Below, piece after piece: positions 1 through 8,256 of a stretch of DNA of 64,000 nucleotides. The notes beneath the pieces were generated by a model. The model made no database searches. It had not been told where the DNA came from and was given only the letters and a program-made list of their open reading frames with translations. The DNA is from Stenotrophomonas nitritireducens (GTDB lineage Bacteria; Pseudomonadota; Gammaproteobacteria; Xanthomonadales; Xanthomonadaceae). A program made the translations under genes and the position numbers. The DNA lies in the NCBI RefSeq assembly GCF_001700965.1, contig NZ_CP016756.1, positions 1 through 64,000 on the forward strand. The letters run 5' to 3'. Within the stretch, counting starts at the first letter, position 1, and every line of letters starts with the position of its first letter.

Positions 1-956
1 GCATGGTCCGTGCCATCGCGTTCGACAAGACTGGAACGCTCACTGAAGGCAAGCCGCGAATTACCGACATCAAAGTGATGCAGGGAACGACAGAGCAGGA
101 ACTGCTTCACGTTGCCGTCGCCGTCGAGGCTTTAAGTGACCACCCTTTGGCCGCAGCTATCGTTCGAGATGGTAATACTCGCCTGGGCGATGGACCGGTC
201 ATGGTAGCGACAGACCTCGCTAACTTCGCTGGAAGAGGCGTTCAGGCGAAGGTGAACGGCATTGACGTGTGGATAGGAAAGGCAGAAATGTTCGGTAACG
301 ACGGCATTGGCGCTCTATCCGCGGGTGCGGAGTCTGCCATTGAGGAGCTCCGTAACGCCGGCAGAACCACGATGGCCGTTCGCCTAGGTGATCGCGACCT
401 AGGTGTCATCGGCCTTATGGATACGCCCCGGCCAGAGGCGCGTGAAGCCCTGGACAAGCTAAGGCGCTTGGGCATCCAACGAATGATCATGATCTCTGGC
501 GACCACCAGACTGTAGCTCAAGCCGTGGCAACGGACGTGGGTCTAAACGAGGCATGGGGAAATCTCATGCCTGACGACAAGGTGAAGGCAATACGTCAGT
601 TGAAGGAGACGGAGCGAGTGGCAATGGTCGGCGACGGTGTGAATGACGCACCCGCAATGGCTAGTGCCAGCGTCGGAATTGCAATGGGTGCCGCCTCTTC
701 GGACGTAGCGCTGGAGACTGCCGACGTCGCGCTTATGTCTGAGGATTTGAGACAGGTTGCATTCTCTGTAGCGCTTAGTCGACGCACGAAACGGGTGATC
801 CGTCAGAACGTGTATGTGAGCCTGGGCGTCGTAGCGTTGTTGGTTCCTGCGACCATCCTAGGTCTTGGCATTGGACCGGCTGTGGCAGTGCATGAAGGTT
901 CAACCTTGTTGGTTGTATTCAATGCGCTGAGGCTCCTTGGCTTCCGTCAGTCGTGA
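1..956 (+). CDS. P1B-4-type metal-transporting P-type ATPase, C-terminal part (N-terminus outside window)
   Basis: The frame is open at the left edge, so only the 3' part is present. It begins almost at the phosphorylation motif DKTGTLTEG. The nucleotide-binding HP motif (HPLAAAIV) and the hinge motif MVGDGVNDAP follow, then the last membrane helices. The final helix carries HEGST. In P1B ATPases an HEGGT/HEGST sequence in the last helix is typical of the P1B-4 group (CzcP/CoaT/CtpD-like), which exports Co, Zn, Cd or Fe. The N-terminal metal-binding region and the helix-6 motif lie outside the window, so the metal cannot be confirmed. A response-regulator gene starts two bases after the stop codon, which suggests one transcript. 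Confidence 0.85.
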   Translation, partial: MVRAIAFDKTGTLTEGKPRITDIKVMQGTTEQELLHVAVAVEALSDHPLAAAIVRDGNTRLGDGPVMVATDLANFAGRGVQAKVNGIDVWIGKAEMFGNDGIGALSAGAESAIEELRNAGRTTMAVRLGDRDLGVIGLMDTPRPEAREALDKLRRLGIQRMIMISGDHQTVAQAVATDVGLNEAWGNLMPDDKVKAIRQLKETERVAMVGDGVNDAPAMASASVGIAMGAASSDVALETADVALMSEDLRQVAFSVALSRRTKRVIRQNVYVSLGVVALLVPATILGLGIGPAVAVHEGSTLLVVFNALRLLGFRQS

Positions 957-957
957 C

Positions 958-1683
958 ATGCGAATTCTAGTGATTGAGCGCGATCGAGAAGTCGCTTTGA
1001 AGATTCTGGCCTACTTCGAGGCCCGAGGGCATCAGCTTGATACCATCGGGGACGGCATCGCCGGCCTTCACTTTGCGGCGTCCAATGGTTACGACGCAGT
1101 CATTCTTGATTGGATGCTTCCTCGCATGGAAGGCCCGGAGGTTCTGAGAAGGCTGCGGTTGAATCACGGTGTTTCAGTTCCTGTTGTGATGTTGGCTGCA
1201 AAGGTTGCGCTCTCGGACAAAATCATCGCTTTCCGCTCCGGTGCAGATGACTATGTGACCAAGCCTTTTGAGCTCCCGGAGCTCGAAGTTCGCCTAGAGG
1301 CGTTGGTTTCCCGTACGGAGGGACGCGTAACAAGGAGGCGGCTGCTGATCGGAGAGCTCACGTTGGACCTGAGTACGTTGGAGGCCACACGGGCTGGAAA
1401 ACGACTGCATCTGTACCCAGCTTGCAGGAAGCTCCTTGAAGCGCTGATGCGGGCAAGTCCTGCCGCTGTGACCAGGCGGCAGCTTGAGCACACTCTCTGG
1501 GGTGACGACCTGCCCGACGGGGATCTTCTGCGATCACAGATGTCCAGCCTGCGGCGAAGCATTGATGGTCCGTTTGAGGAAAAGATGATCCAGACGCTGC
1601 CGCGGGTTGGGTATCGACTGATACCGCCATCAAGGCCTATGCCCCCCCCCGGGGAAGGGAGGCCCTATGACGGTGAGGCGTAG
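958..1683 (+). CDS. OmpR/PhoB-family response regulator (orphan, atypical receiver)
   Basis: A CheY-like receiver (about residues 1-115) is followed by a winged-helix DNA-binding domain ending near VGYRL. I chose the ATG at 958, two bases after the upstream ATPase stop, over a TTG at 937 that lies inside that gene. Phosphoacceptor Asp51 and Lys102 are present. However, the conserved Thr/Ser at the end of the fourth strand is Ala80 (VMLAA instead of the usual MLTA), and the N-terminal acidic pair reads Glu-Arg. Phospho-signalling may therefore be altered. No histidine kinase follows. A run of nine C lies just before the 3' end and could hide a frameshift there. The likely role is control of the neighbouring metal ATPase, by context only. 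Confidence 0.8.
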   Translation: MRILVIERDREVALKILAYFEARGHQLDTIGDGIAGLHFAASNGYDAVILDWMLPRMEGPEVLRRLRLNHGVSVPVVMLAAKVALSDKIIAFRSGADDYVTKPFELPELEVRLEALVSRTEGRVTRRRLLIGELTLDLSTLEATRAGKRLHLYPACRKLLEALMRASPAAVTRRQLEHTLWGDDLPDGDLLRSQMSSLRRSIDGPFEEKMIQTLPRVGYRLIPPSRPMPPPGEGRPYDGEA

Positions 1684-1752
1684 ACATGGCTGCAGAGCCG
1701 TCAGTGCAGACCTTGAGCGCCTGACTATTTGGCCACGTATTCTGATCAGAGT

Positions 1753-2475
1753 ATGACCATGTGGAAGCCAGCCGCACTCCCAATTGGCGCGTTCTTGGCC
1801 GCAGCGATTTGGGGCGCAGCGGCCATGGTGCCCTTCGCGCCGGCATCAGAAGAGATGATGTTTTGGATACCGGTGTCGATTGCGCTAACGAGTGCGGCTG
1901 CTGCATTGGTAGTTGCGATGATGCAAGACATCATTCTGGTCGCGGTAAAGAGATGGCCACTGTTCGTGAAATTCTATCCAACCCTCTGCTTGGAGCCACT
2001 CCCCTTTGCATTCCTTCCAATCGTGCTGTCACTCGCCGGAATTGCGGAGTTCGGTCCAGCGATGCTGAGTGCAGCTCTATTGCTGATCGGCTTCTCGTTT
2101 GCGGAGACTCTCTTCGCCGCCGCCCTCCACAGAGCCCGGGCGACGCCGACCGCGGTTGTGATCTCGATGCAGTGCGCTGCTCTGGTGTTTGCAGTTTACA
2201 TGTACAAGAAAGGCATCCAAGCGAACGTCAGTGACATCAGTTGGCCGTGGTTCGCATCGTCTGTCACTGCCATGAGTCTATTCTCCTTCCTAGTCGGAAG
2301 GTATTGGGCCAACCTGCTTCGTGATGCTGAGGTGGGGTTCTCTCCCTTACTGAAGTGGGTTCTGGTCACCTTCATAGCTGAAGGATCTACTAGTGAATGG
2401 AGCCGGTGGAGATTGAAGCAACCTATTAAGCAACGCAGACCACCGGGGCTTCGGTCCAAGCCTCGCAGGAAATAG
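1753..2475 (+). CDS. Uncharacterised multi-pass membrane protein
   Basis: About 240 residues with around six hydrophobic segments in the first 200, then a short basic tail rich in Arg, Lys and Pro. I do not recognise the family. The ATG at 1753 overlaps the stop (TGA 1754-1756) of a 29-codon reading frame that starts at 1667 inside the response-regulator 3' end; the ATGA overlap suggests translational coupling. The basic C-terminal tail (from about 2380) looks unlike the rest and may come from a junction or frameshift. Its position next to a metal ATPase and regulator hints at a metal or envelope role, but nothing in the sequence proves it. Confidence 0.55.
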   Translation: MTMWKPAALPIGAFLAAAIWGAAAMVPFAPASEEMMFWIPVSIALTSAAAALVVAMMQDIILVAVKRWPLFVKFYPTLCLEPLPFAFLPIVLSLAGIAEFGPAMLSAALLLIGFSFAETLFAAALHRARATPTAVVISMQCAALVFAVYMYKKGIQANVSDISWPWFASSVTAMSLFSFLVGRYWANLLRDAEVGFSPLLKWVLVTFIAEGSTSEWSRWRLKQPIKQRRPPGLRSKPRRK

Positions 2476-2862
2476 GATCCGATCAACCAATCCAAATCAT
2501 GGAGGCTAATTCTTGACAACTGCGAGCGCGACAAATATGACGCAAGGGCGGATGGGACCACCCGTCGTCAGTCTCGCTCTGTGAGAGGTGGCGCATCGAG
2601 ATCACGTTTGTGGAGGTCTTCTACCGGCCGGAAGCAATACCCCGAGGTAGGTCCGTGGTGGCGACTTCTGGTTTCAATGCGCCCGAAGCCCACCGGAGCC
2701 TCAAAGATGCGCGCTCAGGGTTGCAGCGGTCGCTGGCGACAGTCGTCATCGGCCGGAGCCTGTCCCCCGCCTACCAACCTTGCTGGCAAGGCCGGTGTTT
2801 TTTGATTGCAAGATTCAGACCTATCCCGCCTGACAATCACATTCCCTGGAGTCACCGCCAAC
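2476..2862. other. Intergenic stretch, no supported gene
   Basis: Nearly 390 bases without a convincing gene; short open frames here lack recognisable domains. Near 2780 a small hairpin (CCTTGC, two bases, GCAAGG) is followed a few bases later by six T, which could act as a weak terminator. The stretch separates the metal ATPase/regulator cluster from the Gabija-like pair and is a plausible seam in the mosaic. Confidence 0.4.
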
Positions 2863-3141
2863 ATGAATGAAGCCGAGCTGGAACAAGTGCGTACGGCGAT
2901 GTTTACCGACCCCGGCGTGAAAGCGGTGGATGACCTGCGCCTAGTCCCCGCCAAAGAGCGCGGTCGTGCGATCGCGGCCACCATCACCGTCGCTGCGCCC
3001 TCGGTCGACCTGGACCTGGTGCATGCGGTGATCGCCCGCGTGCTGGCCGATCAATTTGACATCGATCAGGTCATGCTGTGCTTCAACGACCCGGGTCCGG
3101 TGCCACCACAGCCCACAGCGGCGCCCTTGAAGAAAATGTGA
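2863..3141 (+). CDS. Small hypothetical protein (about 92 aa)
   Basis: A soluble alpha/beta-looking protein with a Pro-rich basic tail. The pattern of a helix, a 'DPGVKAVDDLRLV' strand, a second strand and a helix vaguely resembles the C-terminal cytoplasmic domain of cation diffusion facilitators, but no transmembrane part is present and the match is too weak to name. The frame is open back to a TTG at 2806, so the true start could be upstream of the ATG at 2863. It converges on the Gabija-like helicase gene with 12 bases between the stops. Confidence 0.45.
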   Translation: MNEAELEQVRTAMFTDPGVKAVDDLRLVPAKERGRAIAATITVAAPSVDLDLVHAVIARVLADQFDIDQVMLCFNDPGPVPPQPTAAPLKKM

Positions 3142-3153
3142 TCGCCCGTGGCT

Positions 3154-4251
3154 CTATGCGTCTGCGTTGGCGGGCGCATAGAGCTGATAACCCGGCAACG
3201 CGCACGCGCCGGCATACACAAAGGCCACGCTTTGCCGCGCCCGGGTGAAGGCCACGTAGTACTTTGGTGGGGCGGTGATACGCGCTGCATCTGCCGTGCG
3301 CAGGTACTGTGTCAGCGGGCCGTTCGGAAAGATGAGGACCCGGCTGTAGGTGCGGCCCTTGCACTGCCCAAAGTTCACGGCCGGTAGTCCGTCGCACGCT
3401 TGCCGCCGGTCATGCCGGAGCACGGTGGGCGCAAACTCCTGCATGTACGCTTCAACATCCGCTGGAGCGACGAGGTAGATGCCATCGTGCCCGGTGACCT
3501 CGCCATTGCCTGATTGGGTTCGCGGCATCTGCGGATAGAGCGTGTCCGCCATATCGCACAGGGCCTGGACGCAGCGAAGGCTGATGAGGCGGTGATCCAG
3601 CTGGCATAAGCCGTCCGCCTCCCAAATCTGAAACAGCGCTGCCAGATTGGGTCCACGATACTGGCTGTGCCTTTGAGCATAGTTGGTGGCATACGTCGCC
3701 TGCCGCGTATCACCCACCAACGTGATGGCAATGCCGCTCTTCAACAGCCGCTCGACCAGATCCAGATCAAAGCCGGCGAGGTCCTGAACTTCGTCGATGT
3801 AGAGCTCGTCGTACATGGCCGCCAGGCGTGCCATGACCTGACCTTGGGTGAGCTCATCGCAGCGCACAGCGAAATCGGCCGCCCGGTCCGAATACATCCG
3901 GTTGCCTGCCAAGTAGTGGCGCGCCACCTGGGTGCGTGGGGCCCTGTTATTGGTGACACCTTCTACGAACAGGATGGTCTCGATGCGAGGCTCAGGGCAA
4001 AGCGCTGCCTGGTACGGGCGGATGCACTGGCACAGCAGGAAGCCATACCAGCTGTGCAAAGTGACATGCACGGGGACCGCACCGGCGTGGACCTCAAACG
4101 AGCGCCGGATCTCTTCTAGATTCTCCAGCGTGTAGGTGACAATCGCGATGCGACGCCCAGGCCGCTCCAGGGCCTGCCGGACCAGCAAGGTGGTCTTGCC
4201 CGAGCCGGCCGCCGAAAGCAGGACCCGGTTAGGTGATGGCGCGCTGGACAT
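3154..4251 (-). CDS. UvrD/PcrA/Rep-like helicase, GajB-like subunit of a Gabija-type defence system
   Basis: A 365-residue superfamily 1 helicase-like protein. Visible motifs: Walker A AAGSGKTT (residues 14-21), Walker B/motif II YIDEVQDL (151-158), motif III VGDTRQATY, motif V KGRTYSRVLIF and motif VI YVAFTRAR near the C-terminus. It is shorter than characterised GajB (about 490 residues), so accessory subdomains are probably reduced. The gene starts 23 bases inside the end of the upstream OLD-family nuclease gene, so the two are translationally coupled. OLD nuclease plus UvrD-like helicase is the hallmark of class 2 OLD/Gabija loci, which defend against phage by nicking DNA when nucleotide pools fall. 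Activity here is inferred from family and context. Confidence 0.8.
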   Translation of the reverse strand: MSSAPSPNRVLLSAAGSGKTTLLVRQALERPGRRIAIVTYTLENLEEIRRSFEVHAGAVPVHVTLHSWYGFLLCQCIRPYQAALCPEPRIETILFVEGVTNNRAPRTQVARHYLAGNRMYSDRAADFAVRCDELTQGQVMARLAAMYDELYIDEVQDLAGFDLDLVERLLKSGIAITLVGDTRQATYATNYAQRHSQYRGPNLAALFQIWEADGLCQLDHRLISLRCVQALCDMADTLYPQMPRTQSGNGEVTGHDGIYLVAPADVEAYMQEFAPTVLRHDRRQACDGLPAVNFGQCKGRTYSRVLIFPNGPLTQYLRTADAARITAPPKYYVAFTRARQSVAFVYAGACALPGYQLYAPANADA

Positions 4252-5809
4252 AGTCCGGGAACCTGATCGAGTGCGGGCTGTTGAAGATCGCCAGGGCCGT
4301 ATCGGTCTTATGGCCCTTCATGTACTTGAGCAGCGCCACCTCATCGGCAAACGTCTTGCCCAGCACGGTATTGAGTTCGGCCAGCGAGTTGGCTTTGATC
4401 AGCTGCTCTTCCAGCGATGGGGCGCTTTCGTCGGAATCGTAATAGATCGCGTTGATGTGTTCGGCATAGCGCTCCTGCACAACGGCGATATCGCCATCAT
4501 TGTCGGTGATCACCTTGGCCTGGATTTTCAGCCGATCTGCAATCTGCAAGAAGCGCTTGAATGCCAGCGACTTGACCGAAATGATGTCTACGCCGCGAGC
4601 CATCGGCGCCACGCCATGGTGGTCGCTGTAGGCGCGCTGCACGATCAGCTCGTCGGAAGGGCCTTCCACCAGGATCGCCTGCTTGGCCAGGATCAATCGC
4701 AGCGTGTCGTGGCCCGGCAGCTTCATGAAATAGTCATGGGTATCGCTCGGCAGCTGGTCCAGCTTCATCTGGCCCTGCGCGCTGAACAGGATCACGTTGT
4801 CCACGCCCAGCTTATTCAACACGAAGCTGCTGTGGGTGGCGATGATCACCTGCTGGGCGGTGGAGAGGGCCGCAATCTTGTCGATCAGCTGGGTCATGCT
4901 GGAATAGGACAGATGGTTCTCCGGCTCCTCGATCAGCAGCACGTGGGCAGCGCCGGCCGCGTGCATCGCCAGCTTCATCTTCACCGCGCTTTGCTCACCC
5001 TTGCCGGCCTGGGTGAACGGGAGCTCATCCAGGTAAGGTGACAAGCTGGTTTCCCATGTTGAGCGCGGCGATGTGTCCACACCCACCGTCAGCGCCCGGT
5101 GGCTGATGTCCCCGGTGTGCTCGGTCAGGTACGCATTGATGGCCGCCACGTCCGCCTCTTCGGAAAAACTCTGCCGCATGCGGCGGAAGCTCAACGACAG
5201 CGAGACGCGCTGCGCAGGCGTCAGTGCCTGATCGATGATGCCGGCGATATAGCGATCGGCACCGGACAAGGTCTTGATGCCGTGAGTGTCGATGATGGTC
5301 GAATCGAACGGAATGCTGCGAGCGGTGACGCCATTGTTGGCGAAGGAATACCAGCGCACCGTGTAGTACTCCACCGGCAGGCTGACCGCACCCTGGTGCT
5401 GCTGCAGGTAGGCGTTGAACTCCTCGCGGTAGTCGTCGTTGAGCTCGACCAGCAGCCGGATGCCGGCGGTATCCAAGCGCAGGGAGTTGTTGGTGCCGCG
5501 CAACGACGCCAGCGCGACATCTGCGCCCAGATAGGCTTCGATGGAGATCCGTGGCGGCGAAGCCGGCGTGCCTGCAGCAAGGGTCGCCAGATATTCCTGC
5601 ACCGCGGGCTGGTGGAACAGGTAGGGCGTGAGCTCGTAGGCGAGATTGCGCCCATGCAGTTGCCCGGTGACCACCACGTGGATGGCCTCCAGCAGGGTGG
5701 ACTTACCGACCTCGTTGTCGCCCACCACCAGGTTCATGTGGGCGTTGAGGGGCAGGTCCAGATGGCGAAACGACTTGAAATTGTCGATGACGATACGTTC
5801 GATCGGCAT
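4229..5809 (-). CDS. OLD-family ATPase with TOPRIM nuclease domain, GajA-like subunit
   Basis: 526 residues from an ATG at 5809, preferred over a TTG at 5830 because AAAGGA lies six bases upstream. The N-terminal ABC-like ATPase has Walker A GDNEVGKS (residues 30-37), Walker B LLIEEPENHL (291-300) and a switch His in IIATHSS. The C-terminal TOPRIM domain shows VEGPSDE (Glu382) and the acidic cluster TDNDGD (435-440), the expected metal-binding residues of OLD nucleases. It is slightly shorter than the well-studied GajA (about 578 residues). The gene overlaps the helicase gene downstream. It is transcribed away from the KfrA-like gene, so the repeat-rich intergenic DNA may serve both promoters. 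Confidence 0.82.
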   Translation of the reverse strand: MPIERIVIDNFKSFRHLDLPLNAHMNLVVGDNEVGKSTLLEAIHVVVTGQLHGRNLAYELTPYLFHQPAVQEYLATLAAGTPASPPRISIEAYLGADVALASLRGTNNSLRLDTAGIRLLVELNDDYREEFNAYLQQHQGAVSLPVEYYTVRWYSFANNGVTARSIPFDSTIIDTHGIKTLSGADRYIAGIIDQALTPAQRVSLSLSFRRMRQSFSEEADVAAINAYLTEHTGDISHRALTVGVDTSPRSTWETSLSPYLDELPFTQAGKGEQSAVKMKLAMHAAGAAHVLLIEEPENHLSYSSMTQLIDKIAALSTAQQVIIATHSSFVLNKLGVDNVILFSAQGQMKLDQLPSDTHDYFMKLPGHDTLRLILAKQAILVEGPSDELIVQRAYSDHHGVAPMARGVDIISVKSLAFKRFLQIADRLKIQAKVITDNDGDIAVVQERYAEHINAIYYDSDESAPSLEEQLIKANSLAELNTVLGKTFADEVALLKYMKGHKTDTALAIFNSPHSIRFPDYVQRAIT

Positions 5810-5963
5810 GCACAGTCCTTTGATGGCCAACGAGTTCGGTGGCGGCGCCTGCTTGCACCCCGGCTGGCCTCCTTTCCGCTCTGGGCCAAACTACCCAGGG
5901 ATCGCCAGCCTTGGGCGGTTTCGTACTGTTTTGACGACTTGAAATGGCCGAAACGCTGGTTAC

Positions 5964-6062
5964 GCGGGATAATTCAATATTATCCCGCCTTTAGATACGA
6001 CCCGTACTCGGCGAGTAGTGTAACTTGATTGGTATGTAATTACGTGGTATGTAATACATTAC
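5964..6062 (+). promoter_or_regulatory. Promoter and operator cluster upstream of the KfrA-like gene
   Basis: A perfect inverted repeat (GCGGGATAAT, five bases, ATTATCCCGC) spans 5964-5988. Downstream an 11-base direct repeat TGGTATGTAAT occurs at 6030-6040 and 6045-6055. Two small palindromes overlap it: GTAATTAC (6035-6042) and GTAAT-AC-ATTAC (6051-6062). A possible promoter, -35 TTGATT (6025-6030) and -10 TATGTA (6048-6053) with 17 bases between, lies within these repeats. This is the layout expected for autorepression, as described for plasmid KfrA proteins. The same DNA lies upstream of the divergent nuclease-helicase pair. Confidence 0.6.
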
Positions 6063-6081
6063 GAAATAGTCGGAGAGTGCG

Positions 6082-7122
6082 ATGGCACGCGGCGGCTTGT
6101 ACAAGAGCGACATCCAGAAGGCCCGCGATGCGCTGCGGGCACAGGGCAAACACCCGTCGGTGGACGCGGTGCGGGTGGCGCTGGGCAACACCGGCTCCAA
6201 GACAACCATTCACCGCTACCTGAAGGAGCTGGAAGAAGATGAAGGGCAAGGCCTTGGCGCCAAGGTCGCGGTCAGCGACGCGCTACAGGACCTGGTCGGT
6301 CGGCTTGCCGGTCGCCTACACGAGGAGGCCGAGGCTGTAATCGCCGAGGCCCGGCAGCGCTTCGAAGCGCACTTGCAGGAGCGTAGCGAGGCGCTGGAAC
6401 GCACCCAGCAGGAGGCGTCCACGCTGAGCGCGCAGCTTCAGCGCATTGAAACTGCCTTACGCGAAGAAAAGACGACCCACGCCGCAGCCCAGCAGGCCTT
6501 GGCCGAACGGGTCACCGAGGTCGCGCAGCTCGGCGAACGGATCGCGGGACTGACCGCGCGGCTGGCGGAGCACGAGGCGCATGCCCAGTCGCTGGAGCAG
6601 AAGCACCAGCATGCTCGCGAGGCGTTGGAGCACTACCGCACCTCGGTCAAGGACCAACGCGAACAGGAACAGCGCCGCCACGAGCACCAGGTGCAGGAAC
6701 TGCAGGTCGCGCTGCGCCAGGCCAACGAGGCGCTGACCGCCAAGAACCACGAACTGGTTCAGCTCAACCGCGACAACGGGCAGTGGCTGGAACGCCACAG
6801 CCGCCTAGAGAGGGAACTGGCGCAGGTGCGGCAAGCTGCGGACGACCAGCGGAAGGAGCTGGACGCGCTGCGGCTTACGGCTGCGGAGTACCAGGCCTTG
6901 CTGGCACGCTGGACCCAGGACGCCCAAGCGTTGGAGAGCGCACGGGTCAAGCTGGCCAATGCTCACGCCGACTTGGCCAAGGAGCGAGAACGGCGTGAAC
7001 AAGCCGAGGCCGAAGCGTTGCGTGCCGGTGTGCGCCAGGACACCTTGGAGCAGTTGCTGGCGCAGTTGCGGCCCGATCGCGCCGACAGTTCAGGTACCAA
7101 CAAAAATCCGGCAACCAAATGA
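6082..7122 (+). CDS. KfrA-like DNA-binding protein with long coiled coil
   Basis: 346 residues. The N-terminal region (about 1-115) resembles the KfrA N-terminal DNA-binding domain (start MARGGLYKSDIQKA, and a helix-turn-helix-like segment ending TTIHRYLKEL). From about residue 90 to 330 it is an almost uninterrupted Gln/Glu/Arg/Ala-rich heptad pattern, a long alpha-helical coiled coil. KfrA proteins are plasmid- or island-encoded regulators that bind DNA and autoregulate; some take part in plasmid partition. GGAG upstream of the ATG at 6082 supports the start. Repeats in the promoter are likely its operators. A gene of this type supports a mobile-element origin for the region. Confidence 0.8.
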   Translation: MARGGLYKSDIQKARDALRAQGKHPSVDAVRVALGNTGSKTTIHRYLKELEEDEGQGLGAKVAVSDALQDLVGRLAGRLHEEAEAVIAEARQRFEAHLQERSEALERTQQEASTLSAQLQRIETALREEKTTHAAAQQALAERVTEVAQLGERIAGLTARLAEHEAHAQSLEQKHQHAREALEHYRTSVKDQREQEQRRHEHQVQELQVALRQANEALTAKNHELVQLNRDNGQWLERHSRLERELAQVRQAADDQRKELDALRLTAAEYQALLARWTQDAQALESARVKLANAHADLAKERERREQAEAEALRAGVRQDTLEQLLAQLRPDRADSSGTNKNPATK

Positions 7123-7220
7123 TTTCACGGAAGAAAAAAAAATTCTGGGGGGCATTTTTGCACGTATCTCGGCTTAACCCCACATCCGCCATCCTTATGG
7201 GGTTTCCATGGGGGGTGCGC

Positions 7221-7547
7221 GTGACTTTGTCCGTCGACTCAACACCGACCTTCGCTCGACGCCTCCAACAAGCCCGCCTGCACACGGGTTTGTCGCAGAA
7301 GGAGTTGGGCATCCGGGCCGGTCTGGATCCTTACGTGGCCAGCCCCCGAGTCAACCAGTACGAACGTGGCAAGCACGAGCCCAAGCTGGAGACTGCTGAG
7401 CGGTTGGCCCAAGCGTTGGGGATCCCCGCCGCCTTCCTTTACACCGACGATGATCTGCTGGCCAAGTTGCTCCTGCGCTGGGGCTCGCTAAGCAAGCAGC
7501 AGAAGCGGGAGTTGGTGAAGCTGATCGAGGCCACACCCGAGAAGTAA
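7221..7547 (+). CDS. XRE-family helix-turn-helix regulator
   Basis: About 108 residues from a GTG at 7221 (an ATG at 7197 is the alternative; the longer frame to 7119 looks non-coding). The central part is a Cro/C1-type HTH: FARRLQQARLHTGLSQKELG, then NQYERGKHEPKLETAERLAQALG. A short Leu/Lys-rich helix follows. It probably represses its own or a neighbouring promoter; the target is unknown. It lies between the KfrA-like gene and the copper cluster. Confidence 0.75.
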   Translation: MTLSVDSTPTFARRLQQARLHTGLSQKELGIRAGLDPYVASPRVNQYERGKHEPKLETAERLAQALGIPAAFLYTDDDLLAKLLLRWGSLSKQQKRELVKLIEATPEK

Positions 7548-7655
7548 ACCGAACAAGCGCTAGCCCTATGGGCAACCCTTCGCCTCAACCCGCCCATTGG
7601 GCGCTCCTGGAGGGAGCTGCAGTGGCCGTGACTAGTGCGACTGACAAGTGGCGGC

Positions 7656-7680
7656 ATCTCAGGCCTACTTGAGATTTTGT
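7656..7680 (+). terminator. Possible terminator hairpin after the XRE gene
   Basis: ATCTCA and TGAGAT form a six-pair stem around an eight-base loop and are followed by TTTGT. The stem is short and the T run is broken, so this could equally be a binding site in the copL upstream region. Confidence 0.35.
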
Positions 7681-7721
7681 TCACGACCGATACACACGCG
7701 CCTTGTCTAAAGTGATTTACA

Positions 7722-8141
7722 ATGTCGCCCGTGTCAGCCTCCTCACTTCTACTGCGACTGCTCCTGATCGTCATGCTCGTGCTTAACGGCGCGTGGTCGG
7801 CATTTGCGTCGATCAGTATGAACCCGGCCATGGAAGCGCAGGCCAGCGAAGTGGCTGCCGCGGTGCAAGGCGACGAAGACTGCGTCGCCCATCACAGTGC
7901 TGAGAATCATCCCGATGCCACCTCGATTGAAAGGGCTGGCACTGGGCATGGCGACCATGCCGGTCCCGACTGTTGCAAGTCTTCTGCGTGCCGGTGCGCC
8001 TGCGTACACGCGTGCGCGAGCGCACTTCCGGCGCGCCTGCATGTTTCGGTGCAACTGGCCTTGGGCCTGGATGTCATGCCGCTGCCCCTAGGGCATGCGG
8101 CACCTGCCTTGCCTCATCTGATCCGACCACCGATCGGCTAA
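7722..8141 (+). CDS. copL: CopL-family metal-binding regulatory protein
   Basis: 139 residues with an N-terminal hydrophobic export signal, then a His/Cys-rich part including DCCKSSACRCACVHAC, and a C-terminal segment ending LIRPPIG. This matches CopL, which lies directly upstream of copA and copB in Xanthomonas and Stenotrophomonas and is needed for copper-induced expression of copAB. Gene order here (copL, 115-base gap, copA, copB) is the classic one. The start is the ATG at 7722; TTACAAT just before it could be part of a -10 element, which would leave a very short leader. Confidence 0.82.
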   Translation: MSPVSASSLLLRLLLIVMLVLNGAWSAFASISMNPAMEAQASEVAAAVQGDEDCVAHHSAENHPDATSIERAGTGHGDHAGPDCCKSSACRCACVHACASALPARLHVSVQLALGLDVMPLPLGHAAPALPHLIRPPIG

Positions 8142-8256
8142 GCGTCCCTAAGCGCCGCAATGGCGCCGTTGGTGTGGCTTGCATGCCTATTTATAGGCCA
8201 GCCGCCCGCTCTGTACCACCGCCCGCCGGTGGCAACACGACGCTTGGAGCATTTTC

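Noticed and set aside
2863..3141. Cation diffusion facilitator C-terminal domain
   Set aside because: Only a loose pattern resemblance; no membrane part and no clear metal ligands.
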